Notes: a model not told the origin generated them from the letters alone. Positions 1 to 7,561 are shown, counted from the first letter of the stretch. The stretch is 64,000 bases of DNA from Candidatus Gastranaerophilales bacterium (GCA_944322845.1 CALUQE010000002.1:1-64000), one strand, 5' to 3'. A program made the numbers and translations.

Positions 1-73
1 GCGTCCTTAGTTCAGTTGGTAGAACGTCGGTCTCCAAAACCGGATGTCGAGGGTTCGAGTCCTTCAGGGCGCG
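1..73 (+). tRNA. tRNA-Trp (CCA anticodon)
   Basis: A full cloverleaf can be drawn. The 7-bp acceptor stem pairs GCGTCCT with AGGGCGC (one G-T wobble) and the discriminator base is G73. The anticodon loop CTCCAAA puts CCA at 34-36, and the T-loop is GTTCGAGTC-like. The 3' CCA is not encoded. The gene ends 27 bases before secE, the common bacterial trnW-secE-nusG arrangement, so co-transcription is likely. Confidence 0.97.
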
Positions 74-99
74 AATTATAAACATATAGGTAATTTAAA

Positions 100-300
100 A
101 TGAACGATACTTTTGAAACAGCAAAGAAGAATATAGTTACATATTTTAAAGGCGTAAGAACAGAATGGGGCAAAATAACCTGGCCGGAAAAACATCAGGT
201 TATTGTTGAAACCGGGTTTGTTGTTGCAATAGTATTTATATTCACTGTTTTTATTTATGTTGTGGATATCATTTTTAATGCATTGTTATCAAAGTTATAA
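100..300 (+). CDS. secE: Preprotein translocase subunit SecE
   Basis: A 66-residue single-span protein of the short bacterial SecE type. An amphipathic N-terminal part (about residues 1-35, containing the typical TEWGKITWP segment) precedes one transmembrane helix (about 38-60, VVAIVFIFTVFIYVVDIIF). SecE clamps the SecY channel in the inner membrane. The gene sits between tRNA-Trp and nusG, as in most bacteria, which supports the call as strongly as the sequence. No strong Shine-Dalgarno is visible before the ATG. Confidence 0.95.
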   Translation: MNDTFETAKKNIVTYFKGVRTEWGKITWPEKHQVIVETGFVVAIVFIFTVFIYVVDIIFNALLSKL

Positions 301-317
301 TTTGAAGGGTAAGAATA

Positions 318-929
318 ATGACTGAAAAAGACGAAAATATTATGAATGAAGGAACAGCGGAAGAAAATTTAGAAGCTGAAAGTAATAAATCTTCAGACAA
401 AAAAAATCAGAAGCGCTGGTATATCGTTCACACATATTCAGGCTATGAAAACAAGGTAAAAAGTAATCTTGAAAAACGTATTGAATACATGAATATGGGC
501 GACAAGATTTTCAGAGTTGAAGTTCCTCAGAAAACTATTACCCAGATTAAAGGCGGAAGAAAGCAGGAAAAAGAAGAAAAAATATTCCCGGGCTATGTTC
601 TTGTTGAAATGATAATGGATGAAGACAGCTGGTATGTTGTACGCCACACTGCAGGTGTTACAAAATTTGTAGGTTCCGCTAAAAAACCCATTCCTGCAAA
701 AGACAGTGAAATTAAGAAGATTATTCACAGATCAACTGCTCAGACTCAAAAAGTTGAAATGGACGTTAAGGTTGGCGAAAAAGTCAGAATTATATCCGGT
801 CCGTTTGCAGAGTTTGTCGGTGATATTACTGAAGTTTATCCGGATAAGGCTAAACTCAGAGCAATGGTTTCAATTTTCGGACGTGAAACTCCGGTTGAAT
901 TAGAATACAAACAAATTCAAAAATTATAG
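318..929 (+). CDS. nusG: Transcription termination/antitermination factor NusG
   Basis: 203 residues. After a roughly 30-residue acidic, low-complexity N-terminal extension comes the NGN domain, beginning at RWYIVHTYSGYE and including the IFPGYVLVEM segment. The C-terminal KOW domain (about 150-203) begins with GEKVRIISGPFAEFVG. NusG binds RNA polymerase and couples it to Rho or the ribosome. The start at 318 has an upstream AAGGGTAAG Shine-Dalgarno-like stretch, 18 bases after secE. Gene order secE-nusG-rplK-rplA is the classical one. Confidence 0.97.
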   Translation: MTEKDENIMNEGTAEENLEAESNKSSDKKNQKRWYIVHTYSGYENKVKSNLEKRIEYMNMGDKIFRVEVPQKTITQIKGGRKQEKEEKIFPGYVLVEMIMDEDSWYVVRHTAGVTKFVGSAKKPIPAKDSEIKKIIHRSTAQTQKVEMDVKVGEKVRIISGPFAEFVGDITEVYPDKAKLRAMVSIFGRETPVELEYKQIQKL

Positions 930-939
930 GGGGTAAATG

Positions 940-988
940 TAAAGGGTCAGTTTTGAAAATACAATTCTGACGCTACAGTAGCCCTTTA
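940..988 (+). promoter_or_regulatory. Long hairpin in the rplK leader
   Basis: TAAAGGG (940-946) can pair with CCCTTTA (982-988), and inside it TCAG (947-950) with CTGA (967-970). The hairpin lies between nusG and the L1-like site and probably forms part of the structured L11-L1 mRNA leader. Only the pairing is seen; a separate function is inferred. Confidence 0.5.
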
Positions 989-1007
989 GTAAAACAACAC
1001 TAAGACC

Positions 1008-1037
1008 GTGGAAGGGGATGCCCCCCGTTAGTACCAC
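1008..1037 (+). promoter_or_regulatory. Putative ribosomal protein L1 binding site before rplK
   Basis: GTGG (1008-1011) pairs with CCAC (1034-1037). Inside, AAGGGG pairs with a C run and leaves an asymmetric internal loop with TTAGTA just before CCAC. The layout matches the L1-binding stalk of 23S rRNA (GTGGGAGG ... GAAATACCAC), which L11-operon mRNAs mimic so that free L1 represses translation. A Shine-Dalgarno (AAAGGAG) follows directly, so L1 binding could block initiation of rplK. Confidence 0.72.
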
Positions 1038-1051
1038 GAAAGGAGAAAAAA

Positions 1052-1480
1052 ATGGCAAAAAAAGTAGTAGGTAAAATTAAACTGCAAATAGAAGCAGGTA
1101 AAGCAAATCCATCACCTCCGGTTGGTCCTGCATTAGGTCAGCACGGTGTAAACATCATGGATTTCTGCAAACAGTTCAATGCAAGAACTGAATCACAGGC
1201 AGGTTACATTATCCCTGTTGTTATCGATGTATACGAAGACAGAAGTTTTACTTTTGTTACAAAATCACCTCCGGCTCCGGTTTTGATTAAAAAGGCATTA
1301 AACTTATCAAAAGGTTCTGCAGTGCCTAACAAAACTAAAGTTGCTGAAATTACAAGAGAACAATTAGAAGAAATTGCAAAAATCAAGATGAATGATTTGA
1401 ACGCTACTTCTATGGAAGCTGCTGTAAACATGATTAAAGGCTCTTGCAGAGCTATGGGTGTTACAGTAAAAGAAGGCTAA
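1052..1480 (+). CDS. rplK: 50S ribosomal protein L11
   Basis: 142 residues, the usual length for bacterial L11. The N-terminal domain contains the [20 protein letters not shown] core, which includes the Pro residues contacted by thiopeptides, and the C-terminal rRNA-binding domain ends in [11 protein letters not shown]11 binds the GTPase-associated region of 23S rRNA. The gene has a strong AAAGGAG Shine-Dalgarno and a structured leader. It is followed after 117 bases by rplA, with a second L1-like hairpin in the gap. Confidence 0.98.
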   Translation: MAKKVVGKIKLQIEAGKANPSPPVGPALGQHGVNIMDFCKQFNARTESQAGYIIPVVIDVYEDRSFTFVTKSPPAPVLIKKALNLSKGSAVPNKTKVAEITREQLEEIAKIKMNDLNATSMEAAVNMIKGSCRAMGVTVKEG

Positions 1481-1553
1481 GGGGTAAATATAAGGACAAT
1501 TTGTTCCAACTCCCTGTTTACTGTTACACACATGTAAGTTACAAATAGAAATA

Positions 1554-1582
1554 ATGGAAGGACTTTAGTCCGCTAATACCAT
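1554..1582 (+). promoter_or_regulatory. Second putative L1 binding site, before rplA
   Basis: ATGG (1554-1557) pairs with CCAT (1579-1582), enclosing GGAC (1560-1563) paired with GTCC (1568-1571) and an asymmetric loop CTAATA before CCAT. The site before rplK has the same skeleton (GG-AAGG...CC-NNTANTACCA) with different bases in the outer stem. It ends just before the rplA Shine-Dalgarno (GAAAGGAT). The paired changes in the outer stem (GTGG/CCAC versus ATGG/CCAT) support a selected RNA fold. Confidence 0.68.
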
Positions 1583-1597
1583 GAAAGGATAAGAAAA

Positions 1598-2323
1598 ATG
1601 TCAAAATTAACTAAAAAACAAAGAAAGCTTCAGGAATTGTTAGCTGATTTCCAACAACCGGCTAGCGGTCGTGATGCTCTTATAAAATTACAAGAAGTAT
1701 CTAAAGAAGTTGCAAAATTCAACGAAACTGTTGAATGCCACATGAGATTAGGTATTGAAGTTAAGCACGCTGAACAGCAAATCAGATCTACAGTTGTATT
1801 ACCTGCAGGTTTAGGTAAAGAAGTTCGTGTTTGTGTTATTGCAAAAGGTGCAAAGGTTAACGAAGCAAAAGATGCAGGCGCTGATTTCTACGGAACAGAA
1901 GATATTATCGACAAAATAGCAGGCGGCTGGTTTGAATTTGATACATTAATCGCAACTCCTGACTGCATGGGTATGTTAGGTAAATTAGGTAGAGTTTTAG
2001 GTCCAAAAGGCTTGATGCCAAACCCTAAGACCGGTACTGTTACTTTAGATATCGCAAAAGCAGTTAAAGATGCAAAAGCAGGTAAAGTTGAGTTCAGAGC
2101 TGACAAACAGGGTATGATTCACTGCCCTATCGGTAAAGTTCAGTTCTCAAATGAAGATTTGGTTAAAAACTACGGAACACTGGTTGACGCAGTTTTAAGA
2201 GCTAAACCTTCTGCAGCAAAGGGAACTTATGTTAAGTCAATTTATTTGACAACAACAATGGGACCAAGCATTAAGATTGATGCGAAGAACCTGCAAGCAG
2301 AAGTTAAAGAAATTGTTGGTTGA
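1598..2323 (+). CDS. rplA: 50S ribosomal protein L1
   Basis: 241 residues, close to the usual length. It shows the L1 signature region [20 protein letters not shown] and the C-terminal motif [18 protein letters not shown]1 binds the mobile L1 stalk of 23S rRNA at the E site and, in many bacteria, represses its own operon mRNA. Here both rplK and rplA have stalk-like hairpins upstream. A Rho-independent terminator follows 7 bases after the stop, so rplJ/rplL are not directly co-transcribed downstream. Confidence 0.98.
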   Translation: MSKLTKKQRKLQELLADFQQPASGRDALIKLQEVSKEVAKFNETVECHMRLGIEVKHAEQQIRSTVVLPAGLGKEVRVCVIAKGAKVNEAKDAGADFYGTEDIIDKIAGGWFEFDTLIATPDCMGMLGKLGRVLGPKGLMPNPKTGTVTLDIAKAVKDAKAGKVEFRADKQGMIHCPIGKVQFSNEDLVKNYGTLVDAVLRAKPSAAKGTYVKSIYLTTTMGPSIKIDAKNLQAEVKEIVG

Positions 2324-2330
2324 TATTTAC

Positions 2331-2358
2331 GGCTAATCGAAAGATTAGCCTTTTTTTT
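2331..2358 (+). terminator. Rho-independent terminator of the rplK-rplA unit
   Basis: GGCTAATC (2331-2338), loop GAAA, GATTAGCC (2343-2350), then eight T residues. The 8-bp stem is perfect and closed by a GNRA-type tetraloop. Confidence 0.95.
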
Positions 2359-2383
2359 GATAATAATAGAGCGGTTGTATAAT
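2357..2383 (+). promoter_or_regulatory. Candidate promoter for ppiC-pepP-trmH
   Basis: TTGATA (2357-2362) and TATAAT (2378-2383) are separated by 15 bases, which is short. The -10 lies in the loop of a second hairpin (GAGCGG 2369-2374 with CCGCTC 2386-2391). The consensus -10 is clear; the -35 is uncertain. Confidence 0.4.
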
Positions 2384-2441
2384 AGCCGCTCTTTTGTTAT
2401 TATGTAAGGAATAAATCTGGTATTGAAATAGGAGAAGAAAA

Positions 2442-2720
2442 ATGAAAATAAGAGCGAGTCATATTTTAGTGGATACAAAAGAGCAGGCAGAAAACTTACT
2501 TTTAGATATTCAAAACGGTGTTGCGTTTGAAGATCTGGCAAAAGAGTATTCAAAATGCCCGTCAGGAAGAGATGGCGGAGATTTGAGATGGTTCGGTAAG
2601 GGTATGATGGTTAAGCCGTTTGAAGATGCAGCTTTCGCACTTAAAAAAGGTGAAGTTTCCGAACCAGTGGAGACTCAATTCGGCTGGCATTTGATAAAAC
2701 TGACCGATATTGATGAGTAA
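2442..2720 (+). CDS. Parvulin-type peptidyl-prolyl isomerase (single domain)
   Basis: 92 residues, almost exactly the size of stand-alone PpiC-type parvulins. It begins with the family signature RASHILV and contains FEDLAKEYSKCPSGRDGGDL, GMMVKPFEDAAF and the final FGWHLIKL. No signal peptide is present, so it acts in the cytoplasm, isomerising prolyl bonds during folding. The GGAGAAG Shine-Dalgarno fixes the start. It lies 3 bases before pepP, making a small operon with pepP and the SpoU methyltransferase. Confidence 0.93.
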   Translation: MKIRASHILVDTKEQAENLLLDIQNGVAFEDLAKEYSKCPSGRDGGDLRWFGKGMMVKPFEDAAFALKKGEVSEPVETQFGWHLIKLTDIDE

Positions 2721-2723
2721 TTT

Positions 2724-4199
2724 ATGAATGAAGAATTATTAAAGAAATTAGATTTAGATTATTTGCTTGTAAATTGTACTAATGAGTATCTGGTTGAGTA
2801 CCCTGCACTGTCAGAAAATGCAAGGTATACTTTGACGGGTTTTTCCGGCTCTACAGGAGATGCGCTGATAACAGAGGATAATATTTATCTTTTTGTTGAC
2901 GGAAGGTATCATACTCAGGCTGACATGGAAGCAAGGCCGGAAGTTACTGTTGTTAAGCTTGGGCTCGGGGAAAGGCAGGATGATGAGATTAAAAAACTTA
3001 TTAATCCTGATAAGGTATTAGGCGTTGTTGCTAAAAAAGTCTCTCAAAAACGTTTAGAAGGGTTTAGCGGGTTTAAGATTAAGCTTCTTGATAAAGATCC
3101 GGTAAACGATTTTACTGAGCCGCATGTTGAACCGCACGTTAAGGCAATGTGTCCGATAGAATTTACCCCGGAAGAACCTGTATTTATAACAAACCTAGAG
3201 GAAGTTTCTTATCTTACCGGAATGAGAGATTTTTCAAGGGATTGTTCGTCTAAAATCTGGGCAAAGCTTTATATTAACGGAAGTGAGCGCAGGTTATTTA
3301 CAGATAACAAGGACTGTGAGAAATTCTTGAGAAATTTTGGGGGAAAATTAGTCATAGATAAAGCTTCCATTAATGCTTATGATTATGCATTAATTAAAAA
3401 TCCAGTTTCTAAACCCTCTGAGATTAAATTTATGAAGGCGGTTAAAACTGATGGAGAAATCGAGGCATATAAAGCTGCTTTTGCGAGAACTGATAAGGCT
3501 GTAAAAGCCATAAGAGAGTATATAGAATCGAATGATAATCTTTCTGAATTTGATATTGCAACAAGACTAAGAGAGGAGTTTGTAAAATATGGCGCAAAGT
3601 CATTGAGTTTTAATTCTATTATTGCAATAAATCAAAACTCGGCACTTGCTCATTATGCAAAAAATGCCAAGGACGTTGTTTTAACAGAAGGTTCACTTGT
3701 GTTGATTGATTGCGGTGCTTATTATGAAAGCGGGCTTGCTACAGATATTACAAGAGTTTTTGTGAAAGGTAAACCTTCGGATTTACAAAGAAAAGTTTAT
3801 ACTACTGTATTAAAAGCGTTTTTGAACGCTTTTAATTCAAAATTTAGAACGGGTTTTGAGTACGACAGACTTGCGCATTCAATATTGGACGATAAGATTG
3901 AAGGTTTTAATTTTGGTCACGGGCTGGGGCATGGAATCGGCATAAATGTACATGAGGCTCCGCCGGCTCTAAATCAGACTGAAATTGCCCATACTGTAAT
4001 TCAGGACAACATGACTTTTACTATTGAGCCGGGGCTTTATAACCCGGAGCATTTTGGAGTAAGACTCGAAAATTCCTGCTATATGAAAGATGGTAAAATC
4101 CATTCTTTTGTAAAAATGGGATATGAAGGCAAGCTGATTGATTATGATTTGTTATCCGAACAAGAAAAAGAATGGTTAAAAGGGTTTGAAATTCTATGA
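2724..4199 (+). CDS. pepP: Xaa-Pro aminopeptidase (M24B family)
   Basis: 491 residues. The N-terminal creatinase-like domains are followed by the pita-bread catalytic domain from about residue 240. Metal ligands are visible in order: Asp in LIDCGAYYESGLATDIT (two Asp), His in GHGLGHGIGINVHEAPP, Glu in FTIEPGLY and Glu in GVRLENSC. The enzyme removes the N-terminal residue from peptides with Pro at position 2, using two Mn/Zn ions. The length and the extra N-terminal domain fit the long M24B subfamily rather than methionine aminopeptidase. It overlaps the next gene by 4 bases (ATGA). Confidence 0.92.
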   Translation: MNEELLKKLDLDYLLVNCTNEYLVEYPALSENARYTLTGFSGSTGDALITEDNIYLFVDGRYHTQADMEARPEVTVVKLGLGERQDDEIKKLINPDKVLGVVAKKVSQKRLEGFSGFKIKLLDKDPVNDFTEPHVEPHVKAMCPIEFTPEEPVFITNLEEVSYLTGMRDFSRDCSSKIWAKLYINGSERRLFTDNKDCEKFLRNFGGKLVIDKASINAYDYALIKNPVSKPSEIKFMKAVKTDGEIEAYKAAFARTDKAVKAIREYIESNDNLSEFDIATRLREEFVKYGAKSLSFNSIIAINQNSALAHYAKNAKDVVLTEGSLVLIDCGAYYESGLATDITRVFVKGKPSDLQRKVYTTVLKAFLNAFNSKFRTGFEYDRLAHSILDDKIEGFNFGHGLGHGIGINVHEAPPALNQTEIAHTVIQDNMTFTIEPGLYNPEHFGVRLENSCYMKDGKIHSFVKMGYEGKLIDYDLLSEQEKEWLKGFEIL

Positions 4200-4936
4200 A
4201 AATAACGAGTGTAAACAATGAGCTGGTGAAAGAAACTGCTAAACTTTTGCAGCGAAAATACCGTGATGAGAGCGGACAATTTCTGCTTGAGGGTGATAAG
4301 TGTATTGAAGAAGCAATCGAGTCGGGGCTTGAAGTCGTAAGGATTTTTAAGCTGGAAGGTTATGAAAAGTTTCCTGAAGGTATTGAAACCACAGAAGCAG
4401 TTTTGGCTAAAGTCTCATCAACCTCGACTCCGCCAAAAGCTGTTGCTGTTGCAAAAAAGCCGGATATAAAATGGAATTTGGATTATAAGAAGGTCGTTTT
4501 ATTGGAAAATATAAAAGATGCGGGTAATTTGGGAACAATTTTACGAACTTCAGCCGCTTTTGGTGTGGACGCTTTGATATTATATGGTGATACGGTTGAT
4601 TTGTATAATCCCAAATGTGTCCGCTCTTCTGTAGGAAACTTGTGGAAGCTTCCTGTTTTTGAGGTCAATGATTTTTCGGAATTAGAGTCAAAATTTAGCG
4701 CTTATGAGAGAGTCGCAACGCTTCCTAAAGCAGATGATACCGTTTGGCTGAGAGAATTTGATCCTGCTGAAAATTTGCTGGTTATGTTCGGGGCAGAATC
4801 CACCGGTTTAAGTGATGAATTAAAAAACTTTGCAAATCGAAACGTAACAATAGAGATGAAAAGCAACGTTGAATCTTTAAATTTGAGTATTTCGGCGGGC
4901 GTAATTTTATACGAACTTTTTAAAGAAAGCTTATAG
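4196..4936 (+). CDS. SpoU/TrmH-family RNA 2'-O-methyltransferase
   Basis: 246 residues. A small N-terminal substrate-binding part (about 1-85) is followed by the SPOUT knot domain with its three motifs: KDAGNLGTILRTSAAFGVDALIL, FGAESTGLSDEL and SLNLSISAGVILYEL. This family methylates the ribose of a specific tRNA or rRNA base with S-adenosylmethionine. The exact RNA target (RlmB-, TsnR- or TrmH-like) cannot be read from the sequence. It is translationally coupled to pepP through an ATGA overlap and converges with the minus-strand gene ending at 4946. Confidence 0.9.
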   Translation: MKITSVNNELVKETAKLLQRKYRDESGQFLLEGDKCIEEAIESGLEVVRIFKLEGYEKFPEGIETTEAVLAKVSSTSTPPKAVAVAKKPDIKWNLDYKKVVLLENIKDAGNLGTILRTSAAFGVDALILYGDTVDLYNPKCVRSSVGNLWKLPVFEVNDFSELESKFSAYERVATLPKADDTVWLREFDPAENLLVMFGAESTGLSDELKNFANRNVTIEMKSNVESLNLSISAGVILYELFKESL

Positions 4937-4945
4937 ATTCTGTTA

Positions 4946-5173
4946 TCAGCCGCGAACGTTAGAATTTTCAAATATATAACGGCTCTGGCTTAGTGCGAGC
5001 ATTTTAAGCGAGCACTCACCTTCCGCACGATCTATTACTCCTATGGAAGAAAGTCTTGCTGTTACAAATTCGTTTAAATCATCAGGTGATACAAAAAGCG
5101 GGCATTCATCATTACAAACTCTGTTTTCTGCAAACGGGCAGGTTTTAATCATTTCCATAAAATTATTCTCCAA
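4946..5173 (-). CDS. Small four-cysteine protein of unknown function
   Basis: 75 residues, not recognised. Cys12, Cys20 and Cys24 (CP-x6-C-x3-CP) plus a fourth Cys near residue 53 (GECSLKM) could bind zinc or an iron-sulfur cluster. The start overlaps the end of the transketolase N-half gene by 11 bases, so it is the last gene of the wecG-tkt operon and probably translationally coupled. No signal peptide or membrane segment. The overlap and Cys pattern argue that it is a real gene. Confidence 0.65.
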   Translation of the reverse strand: MENNFMEMIKTCPFAENRVCNDECPLFVSPDDLNEFVTARLSSIGVIDRAEGECSLKMLALSQSRYIFENSNVRG

Positions 5174-5993
5174 GTTCTTTTAATGCTTGCTCTAATTGCT
5201 CCTCATTCGGAGCTTTTCCGTGCCATCCGGCTTGATTTTCCATAAACGAAACACCTTTGCCTTTTATTGTATGAGCGATAATTGCACAAGGTTTAGTGCA
5301 TTTCTTGGCTTTTTCTACTGCCATATAGATTTCATCGTAATTGTGTCCGTTAATTTCAAGAACATCCCAATTAAAAGCTCTGAGTTTGTTATTTATGTTA
5401 TCAAGCGCCATGACATTCTCTGTTTGTCCGTCAATCTGTAATCCGTTGCGGTCAACAATTAAAATGAGGTTATCAAGTTTTCGATGTGCAGCCTGCATTA
5501 GAGCTTCCCAGCAGGAACCTTCCTGTAATTCTCCGTCACCTGTATAAACAACTACATTTGCAGGATTGTTTTTTAATTTCAATCCGATGGCAATACCGCA
5601 GCCTATTGATAATCCTTGTCCGAGAGAGCCTGTAGAAGTTTCGATTCCCGAAAGATATTTTTTTGCCGGGTGGCCTTGAAGCCGTGAATTCATTTTTCTG
5701 AATGTCATCAATTCTTCTTCAGGAATAATACCCTTCATTGCCAAAATCGAATACAGAAGAGGTGATGCATGACCTTTAGACAGAATAAATCTGTCCCTTT
5801 TTTCAAAATCCGGTGATTTATCCCACTCTGTCGGGATATTTAGAGATTTTTTATATAAAACCGTCAAAATATCAGCACCGGAAAGCGAACCGCCCGGATG
5901 TCCGGATTTTGAATTATGAACCATTTTTACAATGTTTTTTCTGACTTCTCTTGCAGACTTTTTTAGTTCTTCTCTTTCTGTATCTGTTAACAT
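5163..5993 (-). CDS. Transketolase, N-terminal (TPP-binding) subunit
   Basis: 276 residues, the length of split transketolase N-halves (a full enzyme is about 650). Visible motifs are HNSKSGHPGGSLS near the start, LSKGHASPLLY, the TPP/Mg motif GDGELQEGSCWEAL with the following VDRNG, and the C-terminal KGKGVSFMEN. The C-terminal subunit is normally encoded just downstream but is not here; a small Cys protein follows instead. Two-carbon transfers of the pentose phosphate pathway are the expected reaction once it pairs with the missing half. It starts 9 bases after wecG. Confidence 0.93.
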   Translation of the reverse strand: MLTDTEREELKKSAREVRKNIVKMVHNSKSGHPGGSLSGADILTVLYKKSLNIPTEWDKSPDFEKRDRFILSKGHASPLLYSILAMKGIIPEEELMTFRKMNSRLQGHPAKKYLSGIETSTGSLGQGLSIGCGIAIGLKLKNNPANVVVYTGDGELQEGSCWEALMQAAHRKLDNLILIVDRNGLQIDGQTENVMALDNINNKLRAFNWDVLEINGHNYDEIYMAVEKAKKCTKPCAIIAHTIKGKGVSFMENQAGWHGKAPNEEQLEQALKELGE

Positions 5994-6002
5994 TTTAGCC
6001 TC

Positions 6003-6722
6003 TTAGATTTTATCTTTGTAACTTAAAACTTTTATCAAAAATAACGGCAGTGCCGGAAAAATTCGCTTGAATCTGGAGGGCTGTGTAATTGTTCTATATA
6101 GCCATTCAAGCCCCAGAACCTGAAAAATTTTAGGCGCTCTTTTAACTGTTCCTGACCAAACATCAAGGCTGCCGCCAATACCGACCATTAGTGCAGGATT
6201 TAGAACCTTTTTTGCTTCGTAGATGAATTTTTCCTGTTTAGGTGAGCCCATTGCAATCAGTATGAGTTTTGGCGAATATTTTTTTAACCCTTCATAAATT
6301 TCATTGTCGTTTTGAAAATATCCGTTATGATAGTAAACTATGCTTAATCCGCTTATTTCTTTTTGCAAATTTTCAACGGCTTTTGTTATAACTTCTTCTT
6401 TTGAGCCGACTATTGCAACAGGTATGTTACTGAGAGCAGCTTCTTTTAATAGTCTTTTAGCAAAATCTATTCCTGGAATTCTGGCTGCATTTTTGCCTGT
6501 AAGTTTAAGTCCTAATTTAACTCCGACACCATCAGGTATAACCATTTCGGCCTCTCTTATTATGTTTGCAAAATAAAAGTCATTTTCTGCAGCCTGAAAC
6601 ATTTCAGGATTAATTGTAATGACCTGTGCGACTCTGTCTCCGTCTATTAAGCTTTTGGCTCTTGCAACAGCTTCATCAAAAGAGTAATTATCTATGTTAA
6701 ACCCTAATAACTCTACACTCAT
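6003..6722 (-). CDS. WecG/TagA/CpsF-family glycosyltransferase
   Basis: 239 residues covering the whole family domain. Visible are NPEMFQAA, IPDGVGVKLG, RIPGIDF near the predicted active-site region, the GSPKQEKFI motif and the GIGGSLDVWSGTVKRAP motif. Family members add N-acetylmannosamine (or a related sugar) to undecaprenyl-PP-GlcNAc for enterobacterial common antigen, teichoic acid linkage units or capsule. The exact sugar is not readable here. The gene has a close consensus promoter whose -10 ends 6 bases before the ATG, so its mRNA is probably leaderless. Confidence 0.92.
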   Translation of the reverse strand: MSVELLGFNIDNYSFDEAVARAKSLIDGDRVAQVITINPEMFQAAENDFYFANIIREAEMVIPDGVGVKLGLKLTGKNAARIPGIDFAKRLLKEAALSNIPVAIVGSKEEVITKAVENLQKEISGLSIVYYHNGYFQNDNEIYEGLKKYSPKLILIAMGSPKQEKFIYEAKKVLNPALMVGIGGSLDVWSGTVKRAPKIFQVLGLEWLYRTITQPSRFKRIFPALPLFLIKVLSYKDKI

Positions 6723-6728
6723 ACTCTT

Positions 6729-6757
6729 ATTATACTTAAAAATTATGAATACGTAAA
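6729..6757 (-). promoter_or_regulatory. Leaderless-type promoter of wecG
   Basis: On the minus strand: TTTACG (6752-6757), a 17-base spacer, TATAAT (6729-6734), then six bases and the ATG at 6722. Transcription would start at or next to the A of the ATG. No Shine-Dalgarno precedes the start. Confidence 0.75.
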
Positions 6758-6781
6758 TCTGATTTTGAACAATTCTGGTTC

Positions 6782-6810
6782 TTGTTTCGTTTTCTATTAT
6801 GTGATTAAAT
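6782..6810 (+). promoter_or_regulatory. Candidate promoter for the small secreted protein pair
   Basis: TTGTTT (6782-6787), a 17-base spacer, TTAAAT (6805-6810). The start codon follows 30 bases later with an AAAGGAG Shine-Dalgarno, so this unit has a normal leader. Confidence 0.45.
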
Positions 6811-6840
6811 GTTACGGTAAGAGAGAAAGGAGTTTAAAAG

Positions 6841-7155
6841 ATGAAAAAAATATTTACAGTTTTAGCTATTATTGCACTTACAGGTTCAATAGCAGCAAAT
6901 GCGGCAGAATCAAGATTAGAAAATTATGTAAACAAGAAGTTATCTCCTATTACTGAAAAGGAAAAAGAATTTAATTCTAAGGTAGAAGCACAGCAAAAAG
7001 CAAATGAAGCAAAACAGGCTGAACTCAAAAAACAGCAGGAAGAAAGACAAGCTGCAAGAGAAAAACAAAGACAGGAAGCTCAAGCAAGACGTCAGGCAAC
7101 AAAAGATGCAATTCAGGCAGAAAAAGATTACTGGAATTCCGTAATTAAAAAATAA
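6841..7155 (+). CDS. Small secreted Gln/Lys/Glu-rich protein (paralogue 1)
   Basis: 104 residues, not assigned to a known family. A clear signal peptide (MKK, hydrophobic FTVLAIIALTGSIA, cleavage likely after ANA) leads to a mature part starting AESRLENYV...SPIT. A highly charged helix of K/Q/E/R/A (about 45-95) follows, and the protein ends in YWNSVIKK. The next gene has the same architecture, down to AESR, SPIT, AEAQQKA and an aromatic W end, so the two arose by tandem duplication. AAAGGAG Shine-Dalgarno. Likely periplasmic or cell-surface coiled-coil protein. Confidence 0.75.
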   Translation: MKKIFTVLAIIALTGSIAANAAESRLENYVNKKLSPITEKEKEFNSKVEAQQKANEAKQAELKKQQEERQAAREKQRQEAQARRQATKDAIQAEKDYWNSVIKK

Positions 7156-7167
7156 GGAGTGTGAAAA

Positions 7168-7518
7168 ATGAAAAAGATTCTTACGACTTTGCTTGCTATT
7201 ATGTTAATTTCACCTATAGCGGCGAATGCTGCAGAATCCAGAATACAAAATTGGGTAGATAATTTGATATCGCCTATAACTTCAAAAGAAAGGGCTCTTA
7301 ATTCACAGGCAGAAGCGCAGCAAAAAGCTTACGAAAAACAGCGCAAGGAACGCCAGAAAGCCTACGAAAAACAACAAAAAGAACGTCAAAAAGCTTATGA
7401 AAAGAAGCAAAGAGAAAGAGAAAAAGCTTTGAAAGAAGCTCAGAAAAGAAGAGAAAATACAAATAATGCTCTGCAGCAGGAAGCAAGTTTCTGGAAATCT
7501 CTTTTCAATAAAGACTAA
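7168..7518 (+). CDS. Small secreted hendecad-repeat protein (paralogue 2)
   Basis: 116 residues. A signal peptide (MKKILTTLLAIMLISPIA, cleavage after ANA) is followed by AESRIQNWV and SPIT as in the gene 12 bases upstream. Residues 52-95 are four copies of an 11-residue unit (QKAYEKQRKER, QKAYEKQQKER, QKAYEKKQRER, EKALKEAQKRR). An 11-residue period fits a right-handed hendecad coiled coil or straight charged helix. A strong terminator follows at 7525. Function unknown; envelope location is inferred from the signal peptide. Confidence 0.75.
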   Translation: MKKILTTLLAIMLISPIAANAAESRIQNWVDNLISPITSKERALNSQAEAQQKAYEKQRKERQKAYEKQQKERQKAYEKKQREREKALKEAQKRRENTNNALQQEASFWKSLFNKD

Positions 7519-7524
7519 TGATTG

Positions 7525-7553
7525 CGGGGAAGTTTTAAACTTCCCCGTTTTTT
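7525..7553 (+). terminator. Terminator of the secreted-protein pair
   Basis: CGGGGAAG (7525-7532), loop TTTTAAA, CTTCCCCG (7540-7547), then a T run to 7553. The loop also supplies the -35 region of the purB promoter. Confidence 0.93.
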
Positions 7554-7561
7554 GCTATAAT
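7534..7561 (+). promoter_or_regulatory. Leaderless-type promoter of purB
   Basis: TATAAT at 7556-7561 ends six bases before the purB ATG at 7568. The best -35-like hexamer is TTTAAA (7534-7539, spacer 16), lying in the loop of the upstream terminator. There is no Shine-Dalgarno before purB. Confidence 0.65.

Noticed and set aside
438..728. 96-residue minus-strand ORF inside nusG
   Set aside because: Fully inside a conserved plus-strand gene, with no Shine-Dalgarno; a shadow.
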